Below are positions 10,391-28,838 of a stretch of DNA of 64,000 nucleotides, piece by piece. Position 1 is the first letter of the stretch. The number at the start of each line of letters is the position of its first letter. The position numbers were made by a program, and so were the translations under genes. The DNA comes from Thereva unica (taxonomy: Eukaryota > Arthropoda > Insecta > Diptera > Therevidae), in NCBI GenBank assembly GCA_949987705.1, contig OX465284.1, forward strand, positions 68,495,470-68,559,469. The letters run 5' to 3'. The notes beneath the pieces were generated by a model. It was not told the origin of the DNA. It saw only the letters and a list, made by a program, of their open reading frames with translations, and ran no database searches.

Positions 10391-11560
10391 TTACGAATAG
10401 GTGGACAAAACTCCATTGGACACCCCACATTGCCTTTCTTCTACTTCGATATCGTCCGGTATTGAAAGAGTCGCAAATTTGTTGGATAACGCCATTTGAA
10501 ACACTCGCCTGATGGTCGGGTCCCGTAGGCACGCCCAATTCTTCTTGGATGGTGGTGGTACCTTTTCTTCGTTCTTTGTAATCGCATCTGTAATTTTTCT
10601 CGGGCCCACGCATTGCACGTACGTCTTTGAAGAGGTCCTGATAGGAGTCTTGCTTTGAACAAAACGTAGTCTAACATCGCCCAGTCGTTGCCAGATGGAT
10701 TTCACCAGGGGCCAGTTCACGCAATTCGACGTCGACTGAAAACGACACGAAGCGAATTCAAAAACCTTACTTTGGTTAACTATGGTAAACTTTTGTCGTT
10801 CAAAAACACCGTGGTTAACTACAACGTAACCATTTCCATAACTTTTTGACGTTCAAAAAGTCTCCTGGTTAACCATAGTAAGTTTTTTGAACGCACTACG
10901 TGTCGTTTTCAGTCGACCGCGAATTGCGTGAACTCGCCCCAGGTGAGTTGATGTTTGAATAAATGGCGGAAGATGCTGTTGCCAACGATCAAATTGTTTG
11001 ACTATGAGAATGAAAAGAGACGTTGGCCGTTGTCGTTAATCACTCCGTGGCCGAATTTTCCCAACGTTTCTTCCCAGCTGATTCGATCTGCAGCTGAATG
11101 TGCATTAAAGTCCCCCGGCGAGTATGATTAATTCCAGGTATCGTATCCAACGTCTGTTGAAACTCATCGTAAAAATCGCCTTCTTTCGTGTCTTTGCTGG
11201 TCTCGGTTGGCACATAAACGGTTACGATATGGGTCTTGATCGTTCCACTGATGGTTATAACCGCCAAACGCTCGAATATCAGTTGGAATGCGATAACGCT
11301 GCTGGCAGCCCGTCGATCGACCATAAAGCCTACGCCGGCCTATTGTTTCTTACCATAGTAGACTGTTGGCGGGACGATCATCAATGTCTCCGATACGGTA
11401 AGCCGTAGTTCCGATAGCGCAGCAACTGATATAATTACATTGCTATGAATTCCTTTTGACCGACGTGATGTCCTTTTCGTACATTCCGCGAGGCAAATTG
11501 ATTTTCCATTTTCGGTGTGACTAAGTTTGGTCTTCGGACAGTAACCCACTTCTCATCAGC
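10391..11560 (-). pseudogene. RTE-like LINE remnant, endonuclease region
   Basis: Minus-strand pieces in more than one frame resemble the apurinic-type endonuclease ORF of insect RTE-like LINEs (often labelled craniofacial development protein 2-like): VTVYVPTETSKDTKEGDFYDEF and LDTIPG at about 11250-11120, NDNGQRLFSF and NNLIVGN at about 11040-10970, then GDVRLRFVQSKTPI and QMALSNKFATL at about 10680-10460. Stops and frameshifts are present. A foldback at 10702-10945 interrupts it between the endonuclease and the linker before RT. No RT domain follows. Confidence 0.65.
10702..10945. repeat. Foldback element inside the RTE-like remnant
   Basis: Arms of about 50-60 bp: GTTCACGCAATTCGACGTCG (10715-10734) with GACTGAAAACGACACG pairs with CGTGTCGTTTTCAGTCGACC (10899-10918) and CGAATTGCGTGAAC. 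Between the arms are further inverted GGTTAACTATGGTAA / TTAACCATAGTAAG pieces, so most of the 244 bp can fold on itself. I could not settle a TSD. Confidence 0.75.
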
Positions 11561-12052
11561 ATCCCTGGTCCCAAGCGCTGGCTCATCGGCAAACTCACCA
11601 CTGTGCCCATCTAGCCAGGATAACGTTAACTCGAAATGAACTACTACACATTCTTAAAACTAACAATTAATATCACACCTTTAGCTTAGTTGAAAAAGTA
11701 GGAAATAAAGCCACTTTTAACATCAAGATTGCGCTATAATGTCTCTGGACATTATTCATATAGAAAACATACTCCAAGCTTTCCAATTTTTGGAACACAG
11801 GTTAACTATGTATTTTTTGAGAAAAGGGTAATTGAAATTGAAAGGACCCCGCAGTTTTTCTCAGAAAAATGACTTTCGGCTAATTTTCTTGAAATTTTGC
11901 AGGTTGATAGCTCCCAATAAGTAGAACAAAAGCCTCAATTAGCGCAAAGACCCTTCGACCCTCTTTCACCCCCAAAGGGCTATGGGGATATAACTGATTT
12001 CTGAATATAAAGCAATTTATTGTTGTAGTCCAGCCACCACGACCAACCCAAG

Positions 12053-12518
12053 GGGCCTCGGTAGTCTAGAGGTAAGGCGCCTGACTACTATCCCAGAGGT
12101 CCGGGTTCGAATCCCGGCCAGCCCACGGTCCTTCGCCCTTTCCACTTTTCCACCCACACAATTTCCCTTCTTTCTTCTCCCCTCTTTACATTCCTGATTC
12201 CTTCTGTCATAGCTTTCGTTAGTCCCCGCTCCACCAAGCGCATGTCATCGGTCGGCTGATGAGATTCAACTCGTTTCAGGAGGCATAACACTCCAACGAG
12301 TTGTTTCTCAAATGCCCCGATGACAGAGTCGCGAAATGGTTGGAAGTAGGTGGAATAAAATATCGCGGCTAGGTTGTGGCAGCTCCTTCCTACTTCTCTC
12401 TCTCTCTCTTTCTACTCTATCTTCCGGCTAGAGCGGCTGTTCGACATTCTATACGAAAAAAAATAGATGGCGAACAGTACAAAGGGGCTTTCCCTAAGCC
12501 TCTAGTCTATCACAAAAA
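12053..12518 (+). mobile_element. tRNA-derived SINE, copy 1
   Basis: The 5' part is tRNA-like, with a box A region (TAGTCTAGAGG) and an exact box B (GGTTCGAATCC) for internal Pol III transcription. A body rich in CTTTCC/CCTTC follows, then CTCTAGTCTATCAC and an A tail. The body matches 25981-26452 almost throughout. The 3' acceptor sequence no longer pairs well with the 5' end, so this is not a functional tRNA gene. Confidence 0.85.
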
Positions 12519-12560
12519 AAACCCCTAAGGGTTTTTCTGATTACCGGATTACGTCGTATG

Positions 12561-13444
12561 TAGAGATGGGTAACTCAGCTCAAAGACCCGCATCTTTGAA
12601 ATGAGTCAATGAATCGGTTCGCGATTCTGAGCTGAGTCGGTTCTTGAAGAGTCACGGGTCTTTCATGAACGACCGGATCTTATAGTTCTTCTCGGATCCA
12701 ACAAATCTTTGTACTCTTTAAGCTCTCTCAGCTCAACTTGCTGTTATGGTGTTGTGCTTTTGTATTTCAGGAAACTTGGAAGCCTTTTTTGTTGAAATGT
12801 GTGGGAGCAAAATGGAATGAAATATGTAAAATAGTGGTATGTTTAAGAATTTTTATAAGGTAGATACTATGGACAAACATTTTATTTTTTTAACGATTGT
12901 ATGAACATTACTGTATACCATTACATTACCGTTTGAGCTTCGAATGAATGAAAAACGACTAAATCGATTTATCTGTAAAATATTATTAAGCTTTGATATA
13001 GTTTTAGGATTTAAATAGTTCTCTACTAGGTAATATATTATTCTTATGGCACACAGGAAAGCTATATGCGCATGAATACAGCAAAAGAAATTCATATTTA
13101 TGTATTCAACCAAATTGAATGATTTAAAAATTCCTATTTCTTTATTTCCTATTTCTAATTGGAATTAAAATTGATGCAAAAAGCTCAAATTCTGATTTAG
13201 GTCATAGCATTTCATACCACCGTTTTAGTGAACTTCTAACTCAAAAACCACTCTGAATTTAGTTGAGCTAAGAGAACCGAATTGCAAGTTTATGTATGGA
13301 TCCGGTGTTCTGAACATCACAGAACAGCACAGACAGAATTTCTTTTGAGATGACTCTTTTGAACCGGCTCTGGGAGTCGGATCTTTTGAAAGATGCAGAC
13401 ACGGTGAGTCGGCTCTCATAAAAGATCCGTTTTGCCCATCTCTA
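12561..13444. mobile_element. hAT-like non-autonomous element
   Basis: 884 bp. It starts TAGAGATGGGTAA and ends TTGCCCATCTCTA, the typical hAT terminus. It is flanked by an exact 8-bp TSD, GTCGTATG, at 12553-12560 and 13445-13452. Inside both ends the motif around GAGTCGG / GATCTTTTGAAAGATG extends the inverted similarity. There is no transposase ORF. Confidence 0.93.
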
Positions 13445-13544
13445 GTCGTATGCAACCAATGGCACTTCAACCTCTGACCACCTACTCATGTAGGTCAAAA
13501 GTCTCCTCTCTCCTCCCACACCACCAACACTTCAAACCCCATTC

Positions 13545-13802
13545 GCCAATAATGCTTCGAAGACGATTGGGGATGCAATAAACTGATCATGAGTATTGAC
13601 GAATCAACATATTTGAACTCTCAGAAACCCCGACCCTACACCATTTATCACTCTACACGTATGGGGCAACTCAAAGGCGTGTGGAGGCAAAGCCCCCACC
13701 CTAGCCCCTGGGTTGCTACGACCCTAAATACGTTGGTTCACCAATACTCATGATCACTTAAATCCATCCTCAATCTTCTTCGGAGCAGTATTGAGGGATG
13801 GA
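13545..13802. repeat. Foldback with ATGCTTCGAAGA arms
   Basis: The segment with GCTTCGAAGACGATTGG and GATCATGAGTATTG (13551-13607) is answered in reverse by CAATACTCATGATC (13751-13764) and TCAATCTTCTTCGGAGCA (13770-13787). The centre holds a C-rich stretch (CAAAGCCCCCACCCTAGCCC). No TSD was found. Confidence 0.55.
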
Positions 13803-14104
13803 GTTTCAAGATCCGGGGTGGCGGAGGTGAGGGGCCGACCTGGTAATTCAAATTCAGTAAAACTCCATAGGGTGGGTCGTGGCAGCGAGCAATAATAACA
13901 ATTTGCTCCCTGGTCGTGGTGGGTATGGGGGTGGGGGTTGTTTGGGGTAGCTGTTAGAGGGACAAGAATAACTTGTTTAACATTCAGACATCAGTTATAT
14001 ATCCCCATTGAGACTTTTGATCTACATACATGTTAAGAATTATCAGCCTGCAAAATTTCAATAAAATTAGCCGAAAGCCATTTTTATAGAAAAAGTGCGG
14101 CGTC

Positions 14105-14639
14105 TTTTACCAAAATATTACGACTCGTAACTCTGGCAGTAGGTAGGGTAGAATCTTGACTTTTACCATTTTAGATGGGAGTATTCTACTTATACTATTT
14201 ATGAAAACAGGCTAAAAATACAGCGTGACGTGTAAATATAAAAAAAATCAAAACGCCCTACCTGTCCAATTTTTTGTTCATCTAACCAAAACCTATCATC
14301 CGGCCGGATTTGTATTTGTCTCCCCCTTTTCCTTATCTACCCCACTGTGGGACCGTTCCCTCGTGTTTTGGGGAGCCAACAGCCAAATAAATTGCACATC
14401 TTTTAAACTTGTACACTTGTAAATAGCGGTGCAATTTTATGCAAAATTCTAAAAATTAAAAAACCGCTTCTGTAACAAGTTGAAATAACTTTTCGAGCCC
14501 TTTGGATTGGATCCCGCCTTCGTGTATGGCAACAAACCTTACAAACGTTACAAGTTACGAATATTTCTTAAATATGGCATCCCACTTTCGCTCAAAATTA
14601 CAATCACATTCATTTTGCACAGCCCAACATTTTAATTAA
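14105..14639. other. No recognised feature
   Basis: AT-rich unique-looking sequence. A 65-aa ORF at 14225-14422 shows no recognisable motif and I do not call it a gene. Confidence 0.5.
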
Positions 14640-15381
14640 GGGTACCCTACCCATTCTCGGTTTCAAAAAATCGATTTTTTTTTTATTGTCTTATTCGAAT
14701 CTATAACTCTTCAAAAATATTTCCTGAAAGTTTCAAGTCGAAATTCGGAATACTCTTGGAGTTCCAGCAGATTGATGGTGGGCGCGTCAAATCGCAAATG
14801 CTTAGTTTCGCCGTGGCGCGGAAAATTACTTCAAAAACTTTAAACGCATTTTTCTCGAAACTATGTTTTTACGATTGGCGGGCATTGTAAGTCAAAAACT
14901 ATAAAAGCGATCGTTCTGAAATTTGGATATGTTTTTCTAAACACCAAAAGCTATAACTTAGACTATTTGTAAAAAGATTGATGATGATCTTCTATTATTA
15001 CTGCCTAATAGTTTACAAAAAAAAACTCGGATTTTGAAAAAAAAAATTCATAAGTCCACCATTTTGTAAATTTTTGCCCTAAACAAATAATAATAGTCTA
15101 TTCCCTAGCCAAACATGAACTCTTTAAAATTCCGTTCGATTTTTTGGTTTCAGACGTTCCAGTCAATTACAATCATGCCCGCCATCCAAAAAGAGGACTT
15201 TTAGTTGACCGCAAAAAGAGGCTATAAAATGTTCATACACAACTATGTTACATTTTTTTCTTGTTCTTAAGGTTTTCAATTACATGTATAAATATATCCG
15301 TACCTCATAAGTCGATTTTTCATCATTTACCGGCCCAATGAAAATCGCAAAAATCAGAAATCGAGAATGGGTAAGGTACCC
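14640..15381. mobile_element. TTAA-flanked TIR element (piggyBac-like target site)
   Basis: 742 bp between two TTAA tetranucleotides (14636-14639, 15382-15385). The termini are GGGTACCCTACCCATTCTCG and its inverse CGAGAATGGGTAAGGTACCC, with further inverted similarity inward (TTTCAAAAAATCGA / TCAGAAATCGA). TTAA duplication is typical of piggyBac. No ORF is long enough to be a transposase, so it is non-autonomous. Confidence 0.85.
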
Positions 15382-15693
15382 TTAAATGTATTTTCCTAAC
15401 ATCACAATTTTTTAAATTACTGATTTAATAAGCGGCCACTATTATGGTACTAGATTATTAAACTGGAGAAGAGTAAAAGAATGCAGTAGTTTAATGCACT
15501 AGATAAAACTGCTGTACTACAGCAATAATATAACTTTATATTTTAGAATATAACTTTTAAGAAAAAGCTACTGATACTAGTAATTTAACTCAAATATATT
15601 TGGTGAAAAAAAAAACAAATTTTAATTCCCTATAAAATTAGCTATTGCTTTTATGCAGAGCCATAAAAATATTGTATCAAAAACTGCAATAAT

Positions 15694-16636
15694 AAGCCTG
15701 TTCGCTTACTTAAAATGGGATCCCTCGGGATCCCGAGATTTTTTACAATAAAATTGAAGAGTGGGGATAAAAATATGAAAGTAAGCGAACACCTTCTGGG
15801 CTGTTTTTGGCAAATCTAACCTAGAAATCACTTGGGTCTTCAAATTAATGACATAAATCTATTGAAACTAATAATTTATGCATGAAATTATTTAAAATCT
15901 TGTTACTAGGCACCAAATAAAGAACTTATTTTCATCAAGTCGTAATCGTTTTGGTTTAACACGATAATTGACAGTTCCATTTGACAATTCAAATACACTA
16001 CAAACAGCAATCCACAATCGCCGGGACTCAAAACCTCTGGCACAAATTGGCAAGAGGGGAAGCGAAAATTTCCCCTCTTTTTCGAGCCCGAGAAAGTAAG
16101 CGAACACGAAAAGCCTGTTCGTTTACTCCAAATGGGATCCCTCGGGATCCCATTTGCGCCAATTTCGTGTTCGCTTACTTTCTCGGGCTCGAAAAAGAGG
16201 GGAAATTTTCGCTTCCCCTCTTGCCAATTTGTGCCAGAGGTTTTGAGTCCCGGCGATTGTGGATTGCTGTTTGTAGTGTATTTGAATTGTCAAATGGAAC
16301 TGTCAATTATCGTGTTAAACCAAAACGATTACGACTTGATGAAAATAAGTTCTTTATTTGGTGCCTAGTAACAAGATTTTAAATAATTTCATGCATAAAT
16401 TATTAGTTTCAATAGCTTTATGTCATTAATTTGAAGACCCAAGTGATTTCTAGGTTAGATTTGCCAAAAACAGCCCAGAAGGTGTTCGCTTACTTTCATA
16501 TTTTTATCCCCACTCTTCAATTTTATTGTAAAAAATCTCGGGATCCCGAGGGATCCCATTTTAAGTAAGCGAACAGGCTTGAAATTGGCGCAAATGGGAT
16601 CCCGAGGGATCCCATTTGGAGTAAACGAACAGGCTT
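15694..16636. repeat. Large near-perfect inverted repeat, order A-B-A'-B'
   Basis: Arm A (about 15696-16112) and arm A' (about 16166-16581) are reverse complements over about 415 bp with one difference seen by eye (ATAAATC versus ATAAAGC). B (about 16113-16165) and B' (about 16582-16636) are also reverse complements. All junctions carry AGCCTGTTCG(C/T)TTACT-type termini and GGGATCCCTCGGGATCCC. The 71-aa reading in one arm reappears in the other and is a by-product of the palindrome. A diverged relative lies at 55690-56153. Confidence 0.9.
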
Positions 16637-16796
16637 AATCTATAATTATGATTTGACAGCACTAACAAATTGTAGCAGCACAACTCTTGACAGTTAACAA
16701 GACTACTTGCTATTTCTGTACACATTTTGACATTTATTGTTCGTTCTTTAATTCATTTCGAGTTGTTTTCAAACTTTTTTTAGTGCATTTAACCTT

Positions 16797-17496
16797 ATGG
16801 CGAACTTGGTTTGAATTTAAATAGCTTCAGCAGACCTAAATTAATTCTTATGTCTTACAGATACCGAAAGACTCGGCAGACGATGATGCTTGGGACGATA
16901 CACTTCTCATCAAAGCCTACGATAATTCTGTTAAGTTAGCCAAAGAAGAGCTAGCTAAAAGAATTGCACAAAGTACAAACAAGGCTGATAGTCGGGGTGC
17001 ACTGAATGAAGCATCGGCATCTACAGGATCAGAGGAGCATGTTTTTAGAGTAGGTGATTATGTTAGGGCCACATATGAAGATGGAGTAGATTATGAAGCA
17101 AAAATTATGTCTATAAACGAAAACATGGGTACATGCTCGTTAAAGTACGTAGGATACGAGAATGAACAAGAAGTCAATCTAACGGATTTAGTGCCAACAT
17201 GGGGCAAAAAGGCTAGAAGGATGCAATTTGCTAAATCGAAACAGGATCCTAACGTAACAAATGAGCCCGGAAATATAGATAACAAGAAAAGTAAACTTAG
17301 ATGTGGACAGACGGGCGATTTATCTTATACGGCAGTTCCTCCACCACCTCCAATGCCACCAATGTTACATGATTTAAATGAGGAATCTGAGCATCTTTCT
17401 GCTATGCTCATGTCTTGGTATATGAGCGGCTACTATACAGGTTTATATCAAGGTCAAAAAATGTCAAAAAACAAAGTTAGAAATTCAAAAAAATAA
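16797..17496 (+). CDS. SMN: Survival motor neuron protein (SMN)
   Basis: Two coding exons: 16797-16808 (MANL) and 16861-17496, with a 52-bp intron (GTTTGA..TTACAG, phase 0); 215 aa. SMN oligomerises and, with Gemins, loads Sm proteins onto snRNAs in the cytoplasm and works in nuclear bodies. Visible: the Gemin2-binding helix with AWDDTLLIKAYDNSV (about residues 14-28), a Tudor domain (about 66-118, FRVGDYVRATYEDGVDYEAK to KYVGYENEQEVNL) for symmetric dimethyl-arginine, a short poly-Pro run, and the C-terminal YG box SAMLMSWYMSGYYTGLYQG (about 184-202). The length fits short insect SMNs. The first exon is inferred; the donor GTTTGA is non-canonical, so another start is possible. It converges with KATNAL2. 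Confidence 0.93.
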
Positions 17497-17531
17497 ATTC
17501 ATCTGATTAAGTTTTCTATTGGAAATTTATT
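17492..17531. promoter_or_regulatory. Facing polyadenylation signals of SMN and KATNAL2
   Basis: AATAAA on the plus strand at 17492-17497 overlaps the SMN stop codon. AATAAA on the minus strand at 17526-17531 lies 3 bp past the KATNAL2 stop codon. Each signal lies at the end of one gene and points at the other, so both mRNAs probably have very short 3' UTRs that meet or overlap. Confidence 0.65.
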
Positions 17532-17533
17532 TT

Positions 17534-24904
<7,371 letters not shown>

Positions 24905-25159
24905 CAAGAAAAAATACTTAGGCTATTTAAAGTATTGACAGAATTCATAAACAGAAACATGTCTATGGCAACGCGATAAATAGGCACCTTATTTGGGTTA
25001 AGTTTTCAGATACAAGATGATTGATCAAACTTTGTCATATTGCTATGTATTAAAACGATTAGAGAAACGTTTAGATTACAAATATTTGCAAAAATGCTTT
25101 TTGAATTATTGGACGAGCCTTATTGGTATATAATATCGAAATCATATTCACTTGTTTAT
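24905..25159. other. KATNAL2 upstream region
   Basis: AT-rich sequence before the inferred start codon. It probably contains the 5' UTR and promoter. No TATA box or initiator stands out. Confidence 0.4.
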
Positions 25160-26945
25160 GCTCCTTGTCCCATGAGGGCATAGGGCAGAAACAGTTGCCC
25201 TCCAGTAGACTCTGTTTTGCGAGACAGCTCTCAACTCTGATCAGGATCTCCCGGTTATTGCGGCCTCAGTTATTAGGGTTCTCCTTCACGTTGTTCTAGG
25301 TTTTCTGACTCGACGGAATCCTTGTGAATTCCAGTCAAGGGCCTGTTTAACTAGATTTTCATTTCCCGTCAAAAGGTGTGGCCAATCCAATTCCATTGGC
25401 CTTATTTGTTGTCGTCTATCCTTTCTTGGCCGGCACGGCGCCAAAGTTGTACATTTGAAGTTCTATTTTGCCAGCGGATTGGTACGACGCAGGCATCTGT
25501 TGATGAAAATTTGTAGGCACCTTGTGATGAATTGAGTGACTTTTCATGATTCGCAACCGTACAAAAGAACTGCCTTAACTTTGGAGTTGAACAGCCGCAA
25601 TTTGGTGTTAGTTTAGATCTGCGTTGATCCCATATGCAGAACAGGTAGGCATATGCGCTTCGTGCTTTATTTATTCTGGAACTGATGTTTTCTTTTGCAC
25701 CACCCTTTTCGGTAATAATACTACTGAGGTAACAGTATTTATCTACCAGTTCCATGTATCACGGCTATTCAGCGCTGTCCGTTCAGTGGTGTTCGCATTT
25801 ATTCGCATTTCTATGGTTTTAGTCGGATTTAGCCTTAAGCCTTCTAGAGTACTTTCTGTCAAATTGTTTAACATGTCTGTGGGCCAGCAAACAGATATCA
25901 TCCGCGTAGTCGAGATGCTTAAGGCGGTTTAGCAACTCCCAATGTATGCCACCTGTTCCATTACATAGAGCGCTGACAAGGAGCCTCGGTAGCCTAGGGG
26001 TAAGGCGCCTCACTACTATCACAGAGGTCCCGGGTTCGAATCCCGGCCAGCCCCACGGTCCTTCGCCTTTTCCACTTTTCCACCCACACAATTTCCTTTC
26101 TTTCTTCTCCCCTCTTTACATTCCTGATTCCTCCTGTCATAGACTTCGCTAGTCCTTCTCCGCTCCACCAAGCGCATGTCATCGGTTGGTTGAAGAGATT
26201 CAACTCGTTTCAGGAGGCATAACACTCCAGCGAGTTGTTTCTCAAATGCCCCGATGCCAGAGTCGCGAAATGGTTGGAAGTAGGTGGATTAAAAATATAT
26301 CGCGGCTAGGTTGTGGCAGCTCCTTCCTACTTCTCTCTATCTGCTTCTCATCTTCCGGCTAGAGCTGCTGTTCGACATTCTATAGGAAAAAATAGATTGT
26401 CGAACAGTACAAAAGGGCCTTTCCCTAAGTCTCTAGTCTATCACATAAAAAAAAAGATGTCGTTTATAAGAACTGTCGTACTATAAGAAATAGTAATGGC
26501 GAAAGTAGCTGTCGGATAATTTTCCATTATGGAGAACTCTGCATTTGGAATTGTTGTATAGGGCTTTTATCAATTCTATTATTTTATCAGGCAGTCCACG
26601 TCGCCGTAGTGCCTGCTATATGAAGTTCCTATTAACCGAGTCGAACGCTTTCTCATAATCTACGAAAGCAAGTTAAAGGGGATCGTAGTTCAGTAGACTG
26701 CTCCACTATGATTCTCAAGGTGTTAATATGATCTATACAAGAGCGGCCCTTCCTGAATCCGGCCTGCTGCCTTCTAAGCGTTCGGTTTACTGCCTCTCTT
26801 ATCGTAGATAGTAATATATGGGACAAAATTTTGCCCACAGTAGATAATAAACAGATGCTTCTCCAGTTGTCGCATATTGTTAGGAACCCCTTTTTGGGTA
26901 TTTTGAAGAAGCAACTGTAGTCATTAGTTAAATATGGCGCTGATT
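25160..26945 (-). pseudogene. RTE-like LINE remnant with a SINE inside
   Basis: Read on the minus strand from high to low coordinate: GKILSHILLSTIREAVNRTLRR and QQAGFRKGRSCIDHINTLR (26836-26700), IKALYNNS-type RT sequence, then after the SINE LKHLDYADDICLLAHRH with the catalytic YADD (about 25930-25880), then VDKYCYLSSIITEKGG (25750-25700) and a decayed C-terminus. The RT segment between about 26460 and 25975 is partly lost. Stops and frameshifts are frequent. It lies upstream of KATNAL2. Confidence 0.7.
25981..26452 (+). mobile_element. tRNA-derived SINE, copy 2
   Basis: An exact box A (TAGCCTAGGGG) and box B (GGTTCGAATCC), with spacing as in a tRNA. The same body and tail as 12053-12518. 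Inserted in the RTE-like LINE. Confidence 0.88.
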
Positions 26946-27095
26946 AATTGTCATTTTGATATTCTTTTATTAAATTGACCGCACGCTATCAATATTCTCC
27001 TCATCCATTTTATGTTGTCAACCAATACTTTGGAATTGAAACTTGTTCGCAGGGCTATCTAAAAACTTGCAAAGTTTGCGCACATTTTTTTGTCA

Positions 27096-27234
27096 ATCTT
27101 TTGTACTACTACGTCATGTCGTATAAGTCATGGTGGAATGTACAGTAGTAAGCTTAGCTCGAAGGATATAGAAAGGATAGAATAGGTTAGGGGGAGTTAA
27201 GGGGGTGTTGGAGAAAATGGCGATGAACCTTGTT
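27096..27234 (-). mobile_element. Jockey-like LINE copy 2, 3' end
   Basis: Matches the 3' UTR of copy 1 (GTACTACTACGTCATGTCG to GGCGATGAACCTTG). It is cut at CTTGT by the BEL element and resumes at 38697 with CTTGTGTTTGTACTCTTGG. Confidence 0.8.
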
Positions 27235-27553
27235 GTTCGCACTCAATCTGGCTACCCTGACACCAACTGGACCAACCGTTATCATGGCAGTGATAACAGG
27301 GATAACAGCTTCAACGAGGGAAAGGCACTTGCATATTGGCGGTCAACGGAGAACAACTTCTTTTTTTTGAAACGAATTTTTAACATGTGATGTGTACATA
27401 ATAAAGTAAATGAAAATGAATTAAACCAATTGTAACCAAAAAATAAAGTTCTGTGTTAAAGTGCAACTATTTAATGAATTGAATTAAAGCCATTGTAAAC
27501 AAGTAAATTTTCTGTTTTTGTGAATTATTGATCTACAGTCCAACACCTGAACA
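27235..27553 (+). repeat. BEL 5' LTR
   Basis: 319 bp. Differs from the 3' LTR mainly by a 16-bp extra segment near 27400 (AATAAAGTAAATGAAA) and a single base near the end (CAACACC versus CAGCACC). That points to a fairly young insertion. Confidence 0.9.
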
Positions 27554-27554
27554 G

Positions 27555-27571
27555 TGGTCCTTCGAGCCGAA
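27555..27571 (+). promoter_or_regulatory. BEL primer-binding site
   Basis: TGGTCCTTCGAGCCGAA starts 1 bp after the LTR. TGGTCCTTCGA is the form I know from Pao/BEL elements. Confidence 0.7.
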
Positions 27572-27799
27572 TTATACAACATAATCATCAAGCATAACCT
27601 GCAACAGACAGATAAGTATCACCTGGATCAACATTTTTATTATATTACTAGCTGGGACCCGGTGCGCCTACGCTGCACCCAGAAGTCAATAGTAAACAAT
27701 AAAAACCATCCATTGACTTAATATTTTTCGAGATATGAATTTTACACAGATGAAATGCCTCAAAGAACATGGGTCTTGCGTCCGCCGCCATGAATCGGT

Positions 27800-28690
27800 A
27801 TATTGAGTCTATTACATTGCTTATTGTATTCTACTTATCATACCCTTTCATTTGATACCCATGTTGAGGGGATTGTGAAGAAAGTGGTAATCCGGCCTCT
27901 TTAGACGGCCGCCATGGATCTAAAGATATATTTTGTATACTACATTGCTTATTGTATTCTACTTATCATACCCTTTCATTTGATACCCATGTCGAGGTGG
28001 TTGTGAAGAAAGTGGTAATTCGGCCTTTTGAGACGGCCGCCATGGATCTAAAGATATATTTTGTATACTACATTGCTTATTGTATTCTACTTATCATACC
28101 CTTTCATTTGATACCCATGTCGAGGTGGTTGTGAAGAAAGTGGTACCCCGCCCTCTTGAGACGGCCGCCATGGATCTAAAGATATATTTTGTATACTACA
28201 TTGCTTATTATATTCTACTTAACATACCCTTTCATTTGATACCCATGTTGAGGTGGTTGTGAAGAAAGTGGTAATCCGGCCTCTTGAGACGGCCGCCATG
28301 GATCTAAAGATATATTTTGTATACTACATTGCTTATTGTATTCTACTTATCATACCCTTTCATTTGATACCCATGTCGAGGTGGTTGTGAAGTAAGTGGT
28401 AATTCGGCCTTTTGAGACGGCCGCCATGGATCTAAAGATATATTTTGTATACTACATTGCTTATTGTATTCTACTTATCATACCCTTTCATTTGATACCC
28501 ATGTCGAGGTGGTTGTGAAGAAAGTGGTACCCCGCCCTCTTGAGACGGCCGCCATGGATCTAAAGATATATTTTGTATACTACATTGCTTATTGTATTCT
28601 ACTTATCATACCCTTTCATTTGATACCCATGTCGAGGTGGTTGTGAAGAAAGTGGTACACCGCCCTCTTGAGACGGCCGCCATGGATCAT
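27800..28690 (+). repeat. 128-bp tandem repeat, seven copies
   Basis: The unit contains TACATTGCTTATTGTATTCT, CATACCCTTTCATTTGATAC and GAGACGGCCGCCATGGATCT. The TTGCTTATTG landmark recurs about every 128 bp from 27815 to 28583. Copies are highly similar, and two alternating variants (AATTCGGCC and ACCCCGCCC) suggest recent block amplification. Short ORFs in the copies are repeat by-products. Confidence 0.9.
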
Positions 28691-28838
28691 TTTAGTTTCA
28701 ATAGCGTCATGGCCTACCTATTGTTTGACAGCTGCGTAAATTTGAAATTTTCATTAAATGTAATGATTCAATTTAATGACAATTTTACATTTGTCAAACA
28801 ATATGTAGGCCATGAAGCTATTGAAACTAAAATGAAGT
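28686..28838. mobile_element. MITE with CATTTTAGTTTCAATAG termini
   Basis: About 150 bp. ATTTTAGTTTCAATAGCGTC and CATGGCCTAC..TTGTTTGAC at the left pair with GTCAAACAAT..GTAGGCCATG and AGCTATTGAAACTAAAAT at the right. It lies at the end of the tandem array. Confidence 0.8.

Larger units (their letters stand above)
11846..14104. repeat. Composite foldback: inverted arms around a SINE and a hAT element
   Basis: Left arm 11846-12006 and right arm 13981-14104 are inverted relatives. For example TTTCGGCTAATTTTCTTGAA on the left answers TTCAATAAAATTAGCCGAAA on the right, and GGGGATATAACTGATTTCTG answers CATCAGTTATATATCCCC. Similarity fades outward past 11846. Between the arms lie the SINE at 12053, the hAT element at 12561 and a smaller foldback at 13545. 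It is best read as an old TIR element loaded with later insertions. Confidence 0.6.

Noticed and set aside
12053..12125. Possible functional tRNA gene
   Set aside because: Boxes A and B are good, but the acceptor ends do not pair and the segment continues into a repeated body with an A tail; it is the head of a SINE.
14225..14422. 65-aa ORF
   Set aside because: No motif, no splice context, AT-rich surrounding; likely chance.
15892..16382. 71-133 aa ORFs that appear twice
   Set aside because: The same peptide is read from both arms of an inverted repeat; no domain, no independent support.
27800..28690. CRISPR-like array
   Set aside because: The units are continuous 128-bp tandem copies with no unique spacers, and the genome is eukaryotic.
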